Part shown: positions 56,270 through 64,000 of the stretch, piece after piece | How the letters are laid out: every line of letters begins with the position of its first letter | Numbering within the stretch: position 1 is the stretch's first letter | From: Siphonodentalium dalli | Lineage: Eukaryota; Mollusca; Scaphopoda; Gadilida; Siphonodentaliidae | Direction of reading: 5' to 3' | Length of the DNA stretch: 64,000 nt | Assembly (NCBI GenBank): GCA_032622095.1 | Contig: CP136065.1 | Coordinates: forward strand, 245,581,474-245,645,473 | The notes under the pieces: generated by a model | What the model was told of the DNA's origin: nothing | Database searches by the model: none | The model's input: only the letters and a program-made list of their open reading frames with translations | Made by a program: the position numbers and the translations under genes

Positions 56270-56990
56270 AATGGGACTAAGGATACCCCCGTGTTTTTAA
56301 AACACTAAGATGTTTCACATGTCAGTAAACATTTAGTTATAATAATAAAATAACAGATTCCCAATGCAGGTGCAGAACCCTAACCCCGAACCCTAATCCT
56401 AAACCTATTGACCGACAAATGTAGGAATAAAAGCTCAAACAAAATTATGGATGTTGCTAAAATGTTCTAAGTTGAAATAGGGGAATAACTCAACAAAACA
56501 AAAAGTGGGACCGACATCATAATCACAGGTGCACAGGTTCCCATGGTACTAAATATATGTGCCAAGTTTCAAAAACATTGACCTAAAACTGTAGGAATAA
56601 AATCTCAGACAAAATTATGCATGTTGCAAACAATTTTCTGTCCAAAAAGGGGGATAACTCCACCAAACAATGTCGAACAGACGTCATAATTGCAAGTGCA
56701 CAGGTTCCCATGGTCCTAAATATCTGTGCCAAGTTTAAAATAAATTGACCTAAAAATGTAGGAATAAAAGCTCAGACAAAATTATACATGTTGCAAAAAA
56801 ATCGAAAAGTCGAAAAAGGGGGATAATTTCACCAAATAATGTCTGACAGAAGTCATAATCGCAGGTGCACAGGTTTCCATGGTGGTTGATGTCTCTGCCA
56901 AGTTTCACAGAAAATGATAAAAAAAACAACTGAGAACAAATTGTGTTCACCGACGACGGACGGACGAACGACTAGATTACAATGTTTGAG
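56270..56990. repeat. E-family repeat with ~167-bp tandem units
   Basis: Starts ggatacccccgtgtttttaa and continues with three units carrying caggttcccatggt, gtgccaagttt and ggggataactccaccaaa at about 167-bp spacing, ending gacggacggacgaacgacta. The same unit type is at 62280-62545. Confidence 0.75.
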
Positions 56991-57295
56991 AAAACATGAA
57001 GCGATCAAATAATCAATAATAAATTATTGGTTGATAAAAAACATGAAGATAGTGTCTCCTAGATTGCAATGAGTAATTTTATTAACATGTATTCTCTATT
57101 GTGTTGTGTGGGAAAATTGTCAACATACCATTGACCTCCAATTTAAATATAACCAATGATGAAGTTATGTTTGTAATTGTCATCAGCTTTTTAAGTCTGG
57201 AGTCTGGATTCCGCCTTGCAATGAGCTGTTATGTCACTAACCACTGAAATTGTGCATAATAGCCGATGTAACCAATGGTTACATAGGGATTCCCA
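56991..57295. other. Flank sequence, nothing recognised
   Basis: No repeat or coding signal recognised. Confidence 0.3.
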
Positions 57296-57529
57296 TTAAC
57301 CCTTCCATGACTGGAGCTTCCTCAAATTTTGCGAAAAACCCTGAGCCAATGCATTCTCTTATATATAAGTCTCCCACAAGGAGCCTCGCATATATAAGAG
57401 AATGCACTGACTTACAAGGTCAAGGTAAATATTTAGGCCAAAGAATGGGAAACTCGCATATATAAGAGAATGCAGTGGCACATAATCTTTAATGCTGCAC
57501 CAGCGCAGCTCCGGTCATGCAAGGGTTAA
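57296..57529. mobile_element. B3-family TTAA foldback MITE
   Basis: TTAA, cccttccatgactggagctt to gcgcagctccggtcatgcaa ggg; two core hairpins. Confidence 0.85.
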
Positions 57530-57549
57530 GAGATTAAAGCGGGTTTAAT

Positions 57550-58190
57550 ATGAATGACCACGAAGACTGTATATGGGAGACTAATACTGTATGAGATATT
57601 TTTGTCAACCACGACCACGGTGGAGGGGAAGGGTGGATAATAAATCGACCATGGTGGTTGGAGACTATAATATGAGATATGATATATTTATATCGAACAC
57701 GAGTACGGAGGAGGGGAAGGGTGGAGAGGGGGGGAGACTAAATCGACCACAAACATGGTGTAGGGTGGAGATTATAATATGATATATTTTTATCGACCAT
57801 GAGCAGGGTGGCGGGGAAGGGTGGAGACTAAATCGGCCACAAACACAGTGGCTGGAGAATATAATATGAGATATAATATATTAATATTGACCACAAGCAC
57901 GGTGGAGGGGAAGGGTGGAGACTAAATCGACCACAAACACGGTGTAGGGTGAAGACTATAATATGATATATTAATATTGACCGCGAGCACGGTGGAGGGG
58001 AAGGGTGGAGACTAAATCGACCACAAACACGGTGTAGGGTGGAGACTATAATATGATATATTAATATTGACCGCGAGCACGGTGGAGGGGAAGGGTGGAG
58101 ACTAAATCGACCACAAACACGGTGTAGGGTGGAGACTATAATATGATATATTAATATTGACCACGAGCACGGTGGAGGGGAAGGGAAGAC
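57550..58190. repeat. 90-bp minisatellite with 30-45-bp internal similarity
   Basis: ttaatattgaccgcgagcac ggtggaggggaagggtggag then actaaatcgaccacaaacac ggtgtagggtggagactata repeats at 90 bp from about 57875; earlier units are degenerate. Confidence 0.92.
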
Positions 58191-58439
58191 TATGTGACGA
58201 GTTGTTTCTCCCGTCACCACTCACCATAACTTCCTGTAAGACACACAAGCGCAGCGCAGAACATGCAAGCAAAAATATGAAATCATTCATGCATAAACAA
58301 AAGATATTCATGTGTAAAAATAACAATATCAAATTTTGTCAAATTCTGATATCGTTTGGCAGATCGCTTTAGTTATTATGTTTTAATCTTTTCTATAGTA
58401 AATACTCATTAATGAGTAGTTACCATAGGAAATGTTGAG

Positions 58440-59075
58440 ATGAAAATTTAACCGTATCTATTCTAAATACTCATTGATGAGTAGTTACCTTATTAACCCT
58501 ATCTATTCTAAATACTCATTGATGAGTAGTTACCTTATTAACCCTATCTATTCTAAATACTCATTGATGAGTAGTTACCTTATTAACCCTATCTATTCTA
58601 AATACTCATTGATGAGTAGTTACCTTATTAACCCTATCTATTCTAAATACTCATTGATGAGTAGTTACCTTATTAACCCTATCTATTCTAAATACTCATT
58701 GATGAGTAGTTACCTTATTAACCCTATCTATTCTAAATACTCATTGATGAGTAGTTACCTTATTAACCCTATCTATTCTAAATACTCATTGATGAGTAGT
58801 TACCTTATTAACCCTATATATTCTAAATACTCATTGACGAGTAGTTACCTTATTAACCCTATCTATTCTAAATACTCATTGACGAGTAGTTACCTTATTA
58901 ACCCTATCTATTATAAATACTCATTGATGAGTAGTTACCTTATTAACCCTATCTATTCTAAATACTCATTGACGAGTAGTTACCTTATTAACCTATCTAT
59001 TCTAAATACTCATTAACGAGTAGTTACCTTATTGACCCTATCTATTCTAAATACTCATTGACGAGTAGTTCCCTT
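58440..59075. repeat. 45-bp minisatellite made of a transposon end, about 14 units
   Basis: Unit ttaaccctatctattctaaa tactcattgatgagtagtta cctta. It equals the left terminus of the D family, including TTAA and a small palindrome actcattgatgagt. The open frame over it (repeats like SLMSSYLINPIYSKY) follows from the unit length. Confidence 0.95.
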
Positions 59076-59266
59076 AGGACATGTTCAGATAATAAATTTA
59101 GCAAACGTTTGTTGAACTTATTATCTAAACATTTCCCATCAATGAGTATGAATTATGCTGTCATTTGTTAATTTATCTTGAACACCCCTCCAAATGAATA
59201 ACAGATCGTTCCAATGTATACTTTTATAACTGAATGGGAAAATCCATTTAGTATAGAAAGGGTTAA
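58449..59266. mobile_element. D-family TTAA element whose left end is amplified
   Basis: Begins ttaaccgtatctattctaaa and ends tccatttagtatagaaaggg ttaa, as the D element at 36627-37129. It includes the inner hairpin aatttagcaaacgtttgttg with catgttcagataataaattt / cttattatctaaacatttcc. Confidence 0.75.
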
Positions 59267-59875
59267 TTGCTGAATGGACACCCAGAATTTTTTTTAAGGC
59301 CACTCCAACATCGCATAGAACTGTCACATGTTATGAGATCCTTTCGAGTCGTGTCCTATGAAGCGCTTCTAAAAGGAGATCTAACTTTAACCGCCACCGA
59401 GAATTGCATTCTAACAGATACAGCTTTGCGATGTGCAATGAATGAGCTACTGTAAACTCACAAAATCGGAACTCTGTTCCATAAATGTACTTGCTGCCCC
59501 AATACCCTGTTCTATTACTTACTAAAACGACCCCTTTCTATTTACCATTTCCCAAACACACCAACTAACCCTTTCCCCACCATATACATACTAGTCATAT
59601 GTGTGTATAATTATACTCATTATCCCCCCCATCACACCACCCATTAATAGTTAACACCCCATGTAATGTTATATTCACGTACTCAAAATATATATATTCT
59701 ACCCACCCTACCATAACCTGATATAAATCAAAAATAAATTGTTATATTTATGTTTCATGTAAGATCTGTAGGGAGTGGAGGTCCATCTAAGTTTTACAGA
59801 ACTTGTCCTCCAATCCCTTATATGTAATGTATTATTTGTGCTTAATACTAATAAAAATATGTTGAAATAAAAAAA
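59267..59875 (+). pseudogene. Retroelement 3' end (last codons, UTR, poly-A)
   Basis: A 62-codon plus-strand frame (59267-59455) ends LLKGDLTLTATENCILTDTA and then MNELL. A 400-bp untranslated part follows with aataaaaatatgttgaaata and an A run at 59869-59878. The layout of a short C-terminal frame, UTR, AATAAA-like signal and poly-A fits a 5'-truncated non-LTR element. It starts directly after the D-family element. Confidence 0.5.
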
Positions 59876-60615
59876 AAATCAATATTAATTACGAAGCCAA
59901 GTTTGATGATAACCAATGACTGGAGTTAACATCTAGAAACCAAGATAACCTAAACTTCGAAGTCATAAAATGTCAATATTTAAAGTCTAGTGAAAAGGGC
60001 AGCCAGAACGCTAAATCAAACATGACCTGTAGTCTGTGGTTGTAAATATACATAATAAATTTCATTCAATTCAGTCCACATTAACAAAAGTTAACAAATT
60101 AAAAATGAACAAATGGATGGCTTTACAGACAGACACGCAGACCAGAAAACATAATTCATGGTTTAATAAATGGGCATATACAATTACATGACGAGGCCCT
60201 TTTTTTGGTAGTGAGGGAGAATTTATCACATGAAACTCAGACAAAAACTGACAATAGTATGCAGTGTGCTGATGAAAACGTTCATTATCAACGTCAGGCC
60301 ACCCAATGTTAATTTCCCGTTTCTTCTGGTTTCTCAGGCCAAAAGTCTGAAAACCATGCGTGCGCGTATTTATATTTTATTATTTATTTCTGGGGCATAC
60401 TCCCAAGAAGCATTCCACCTCTGCATTGGTTAGCTCTGGGACTAGTTTCATGGCCATGAATTCATGAACAGATGTCAATAAACAATTAGTTAATTGATTA
60501 TCTTCGATTTATTTTGTCAAAAATCATCAAATCAAGTATAGTATGCTGACACATTTTTTTTACTGGGATTGCAGTTTAAAGGCCCACTTTATTTTCGAAT
60601 CCCCAGTTCACATTA
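59876..60615 (+). other. Flank with a possible signal-peptide frame
   Basis: At 60353-60430 MRARIYILLFISGAYSQEAF looks like a secretion signal followed by gttagc as a weak donor. At 60050-60180 there is a degenerate relative of the repeat at 32049-32340 (aatttcattcaattcagtcc). Confidence 0.25.
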
Positions 60616-60716
60616 CCTTACTCATATTTAAATTTGCGCAGTACTATTTTTCGCACATTCGTCGGTGCGCGAATTTAAAACTGAGCGAAAAATAGTACGA
60701 CTCTGAATTTAAAATA
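60616..60716. mobile_element. F-family foldback element
   Basis: ccttactcatatttaaattt gcgcagtactatttttcgca against gagcgaaaaatagtacgact ctgaatttaaaatat, loop with gtgcgcgaatttaaa. Confidence 0.65.
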
Positions 60717-60860
60717 TACCACAGCGAAAACAAGAGAGTTACAATGACAAGCCACGTACATCGACGATTGAAATGCCTGTAAGAAATGCAAATTTAGATT
60801 GTATGTGCTTGAAAGAACGTCCCCCAGTCACATACAGTGACCATACAGTCTGAATTAGCT

Positions 60861-61038
60861 ATGTCATCACACCCCACAGCCAAGTCAGTTGTCTTCACGG
60901 TTGTTGTTTTCTGTTTTGGATTTCATTGTATTGATGCCCAGTCCATAACTAGTTCAATATCAGAATCATTATTTAGAGCATATAAACATCCATCATCAAA
61001 ACACATTGATGATATAGTTATGTTTTACACGATGTAAA
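60861..61038 (+). other. Possible first coding exon with signal peptide
   Basis: A frame starting MSSHPTAKSVVFTVVVFCFG then FHCIDAQS shows a short polar N-terminus, a hydrophobic core and a small-residue cleavage-like end. gtaaat after ...acacgat could serve as donor. No second exon or family match supports it. Confidence 0.2.
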
Positions 61039-61132
61039 TCCACTGTGCTCATGTTTAATATACGCATATATCTTCAGAAACGACTGAAAACTGAAACTGT
61101 CATCAGATCCAAGAGTTACACGGAAATAGTTT

Positions 61133-61236
61133 TGTCAGTTTTGAATTCGCGCAGATAGGTGCGCAAATTTAAAGTGCGCGAATTCAAAACTGAGCAAAAA
61201 ATAGTACTGAGCGAATTTAAATACGAGTAAGGTATA
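61133..61236. mobile_element. F-family foldback element
   Basis: ttttgaattcgcgcagatag, gcgcgaattcaaaactgagc and gagcgaatttaaatacgagt aaggt. Confidence 0.6.
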
Positions 61237-61378
61237 CAAAATATATGCCATATTATATACTATTTGAAAGAGGAAGCTCCAAAACATTATATTTTGATCT
61301 TATTCGATGTAATAAACTGTTGTTTTTGTTGAGATAGTGACGTCTGCTCTGTGCTCAAGTTTATGCACAAAGTCTACT

Positions 61379-61441
61379 ATTTTCAATGGAAGGGGAATAA
61401 CTCTATATATTTGGATAGAGTTATTCCCCTTCCATTGAAAT
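61379..61441. repeat. Perfect hairpin, 27-bp arms
   Basis: atttcaatggaaggggaata actctat faces atagagttattccccttcca ttgaaat around atatttgg or so. A core of the palindrome, ggggaataactc, is shared with the E-family repeat. Confidence 0.8.
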
Positions 61442-62031
61442 AAATTAGTTTGAATTCTGTTGGAAATTATTTTATGATTTTAGCTATTTTCTATTACTCT
61501 ATGGGCACCTTCTGAGACAAAGACATTCCAAATGGTGATGAATTATAGTATTTTAATCATATTTTATGGCATAGATTATTATTAAAATCGTATACAAACT
61601 ACAAAAAAAATAATTTGTTATTCGAAAATTAAGTGGACCTTTAAAATCCATCACGTGTTTGTTTGAACATATTTACCAATTACATAATGAATCAGAAATT
61701 TGAAGTGGGATACGGGTTTTAATTGCGAATGTGTTTGTATAAAAAATGTAGCGGAATTATTTCGTACCGATTAAAACTTTCCCTGACAGATCAAAAGCAA
61801 ATAAAAAGGTTGCACATGTGTGGTCCCGGAACCAAGAACGCGGGTCTGAGAAACGGGAAATTGACTTTGCGTGGACTTATGTGCATAATATATGACACAA
61901 TCTGTGATTAGGTGCAGGTAAACGCTTATATAAAAAGCATGAAATATACACAACATATGCATCCATAAAAAAATGTCAATGACAATGTAGATCAACTTAT
62001 GATAAATATTATTTTGAATGTTATTGTATTC
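61442..62031. other. Flank sequence, nothing recognised
   Basis: No coding signal or repeat recognised. Confidence 0.3.
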
Positions 62032-62270
62032 AAGCCTTGAAATACTGTGTCTGTCATTTGCAGAATGAGGTCCCCAGAGGGTGAATTTAGTGATGCTACC
62101 CCACATAGCGGGCTAGCATCACCAAATTCACTCTCTGGGGCTATGCGGGGTAGCATCACTAAATTTACCCTCTGGGAACCTCATTCTGCAAATGACAAAT
62201 ATGGTTGTGGACATTTACAGAATTAGGTCCCAAGAGGGTGAATATAGTGATGATACCTCGCACAGATGTG
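62032..62270. mobile_element. C-family MITE plus partial second copy
   Basis: gccttgaaatactgtgtctg, four inner blocks with one shortened, then at 62205 a fresh start ggttgtggacatttacagaa ttaggtcccaagagggtg. Confidence 0.75.
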
Positions 62271-62279
62271 CACAGATTC

Positions 62280-62545
62280 CTATACTACAGGTTGACATCT
62301 GTGCCAAGTTTTAAAAAATTTGACTGCAAAATGACAGAATACAGGTTCGGACAAAAGATGCATCCCAGGATGTATGATTCTATGTCGAAAAATGGCAATA
62401 ACTCCACCAAAATGAGTCTGACCGAACTCAAAATTGCAGGTGCGCAATTTCCCATGCTGGTTGATATATGTGCCAAGTTCTTTTTTTAAATTTACCAGAA
62501 AATGACAGAATATAGGCTCGGTTAAAGTTCCGGATGGACGCACGA
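62280..62545. repeat. E-family tandem units (two)
   Basis: gttgacatctgtgccaagtt and gttgatatatgtgccaagtt are 171 bp apart, each followed by aaatgacagaata.aggctcgg; it ends ccggatggacgcacg. Confidence 0.75.
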
Positions 62546-62584
62546 GGGTCATTACTACAGTCCTCCAATGGAATGTCGGGGGAC

Positions 62585-62768
62585 AAAAAGAAATTTCTTG
62601 TTAATTGTTAATAAAGACACTTTCCAGAGAAGATGAGGCCTAAGCAGAATGAGGTCCACAGAGGGTGAATTTAGTGATGCTAGCCCACTGTGTGGGGTAG
62701 CATCACTAAATTCACCCTCTGGGGACCTCAATCTGGAAATGTCCAGCACCATATTTTGAGGCCTGACT
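62585..62768. mobile_element. C-family element, variant ends
   Basis: gaggcctaagcagaatgagg ... aaatgtccagcaccatattt tgaggcct, like the right part of the copy at 11452. Confidence 0.75.
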
Positions 62769-62829
62769 GTGAAGATATATAAATCATTTTCCGTTCCATA
62801 CATAATTAAGCATGAGGCTACAATGTCAA

Positions 62830-63249
62830 AGCCTGTCAGTTTAGTGTGTCTGACAATTGCAGAATGAGGTCCCCAGAGGGTGAATTTAGCGACGCTATCC
62901 CGCATAGTGGGCTAGCATCAATCCTGCATAGTGGGCTAGCATCACCAAATTCACCCTCTGGGGACCTCATTCTGCTTAGGCCTCAACTGCTATGGGAAAC
63001 CTAGTATCAGATTGAAGTTCCCCAGTTGAAGTTCGTAATGTTCACCCATTAGTCACCTCGATTATGCAATTTATCTTCTGCATATTAAGGGATATAGAAA
63101 CTTCCCAGAAAGTAAAGGGTGACTAAAAACAATGTTAATTTTAAACTGTAGATTCTTCCTAGAAGAAGAGGCCTAAGTGGGATAGCGTCACTAAATTCAC
63201 CCTCTGGGGACCTCATTCTGCAAATGACAGACACACTAAACTCAGGCTT
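62830..63249. mobile_element. C-family element, long form
   Basis: agcctgtcagtttagtgtgt to cacactaaactcaggctt; duplicated inner tagtgggctagcatca at 62905-62945. Confidence 0.78.
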
Positions 63250-63340
63250 GCATGCTACGATGTCCATCTGTCTTAGAATTAAGACTATTGATGGAGTCAT
63301 GATGAAGTCATCAAAACATATGAGAATGTGTACACACGAG

Positions 63341-63875
63341 CCTTGAAATAGCGTGTCTATAATTATCAGACATAATGAGGTCCCTGTAGGGTGAATTTGG
63401 CGACGCTATTTTGCACAGCGGGCTAGAATAACCAAATTCACCCCCTGGGGATCTAATTCAGCTTAGACCTCATCTTCTGGGATCTAGTGTCTCAAATTAA
63501 TATTGTTTTTAGTTACTTTTTCCCTTCTTTTCAGTTTCTATATCCCCTAATTTACAAGAGATAAATTCAACTTTCCGATTTCCTAATCGCTCCAGTGACT
63601 CTAACATATTAAATTATTTCCTATCCATGTTGAACTACAGTGTCAATGACACTTTCATAGTTACTTTTTCCCTTCCATGCAGTTTCCGTATCCCCTAATT
63701 TACAGAAGGTAAATTTCATAATTGAAGTGAATAATGGGTGAACATCACCAACTTCAACTGGGGAACTTCAATCTGTTTTCTAGGTCACCCATAGCAGTTG
63801 AGGCCTAAGCAGAATGAGGTCCAAGAGGGTGAATTTGACAATGTTAGCCAACCATGTGGGATAGCGACACTAAAT
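63341..63875. mobile_element. C-family element, long form, interrupted at its right end
   Basis: ccttgaaatagcgtgtctat, long-form spacer duplicated in part (actttttcccttc at 63516 and 63664), right block gtgggatagcgacactaaat t where family sequence stops. Confidence 0.78.
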
Positions 63876-64000
63876 TATATACCCGATAAACTAAATGTGA
63901 ACAATGGAAAAGTGCTCATTCCAAAATGTCTCAGTCTCTATTTGGAACAGCCTACCCGTTGATATGAGGAAGATTGACTCAGTATCATCTTTTAAAACAG
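63876..64000 (+). pseudogene. LINE reverse-transcriptase tail fragment, cut by window edge
   Basis: In one frame 63943-63999 reads WNSLPVDMRKIDSVSSFKT, which matches the LWNSLPxxxRxxxSxxxFK block near the C-terminus of many LINE reverse-transcriptase proteins. Just upstream, IPDKLNVNNGKVLIP is in another frame, so there is a frameshift. It begins inside the C-family element, so it is a 5'-truncated insertion or a fragment. Confidence 0.55.

Noticed and set aside
56386-56406. ccctaaccccgaaccctaat as interstitial telomere repeat
   Set aside because: Only about three imperfect units inside a dispersed repeat; a chance resemblance is likely.
58474-59016. 180-codon open frame (repeats like SLMSSYLINPIYSKY)
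   Set aside because: By-product of a 45-bp unit that is a transposon terminus.

Overview
The window looks like nuclear DNA of a marine invertebrate: AT-rich, with widely spaced short exons bounded by GT/AG splice sites, many short foldback transposons (MITEs), LINE debris and very large minisatellites. No bacterial operon, rRNA, tRNA or CRISPR feature was recognised. The repeat style (TTAA and TA foldback elements, repeats rich in gacggacggacg) resembles molluscs and other non-vertebrate marine animals, but the species cannot be fixed from this sequence.

The one gene that can be supported runs on the minus strand. Nine exons were found between 47271 and 1274 (47008-47271, 41585-41754, 37250-37418, 31176-31264, 29959-30021, 18123-18248, 12098-12223, 10384-10480, and a weaker one at 1274-1350). 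Their intron phases agree, and joined they give one uninterrupted frame of 393 complete codons. It reads as the second half of an REJ (receptor for egg jelly) module followed by the helical juxtamembrane region of a polycystin-1/PKD1-like/PKDREJ family protein. The N-terminal part should lie beyond the right side of exon A (none was found up to 64000). The GPS/GAIN, PLAT and transmembrane parts should lie beyond position 1.

All the rest is intron or flank, made mostly of repeats. From left to right: a LINE fragment (380-820); a 6-kb 31-bp minisatellite (1505-7575); TTAA, TA and C-family MITEs to about 18.5 kb, including a hAT-like element with nested MITEs (14082-15920); a 6.3-kb 46-bp minisatellite with a CACGTG box in most units (19252-25550); further MITEs and small arrays to 47 kb; a 45-bp array (49296-51037); arrays at 53.7-54.7, 57.5-58.2 and 58.4-59.1 kb; a 320-bp tandem duplication at 55 kb; a LINE 3' end near 59.3-59.9 kb; C-family elements to the end, where a LINE fragment interrupts one.

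The most unusual pattern is that three of the exons (41585-41754, 31176-31264, 12098-12223) have a tandem array starting inside the exon. Each array copies the 3' splice acceptor one or more times into the upstream intron. A fourth acceptor (30021) has an array only about 10-20 bp away. Two minisatellites can also be traced to the terminus of a transposon family present elsewhere in the window, and several nested, occupied-site/empty-site pairs allow insertion order and target duplications to be read directly.
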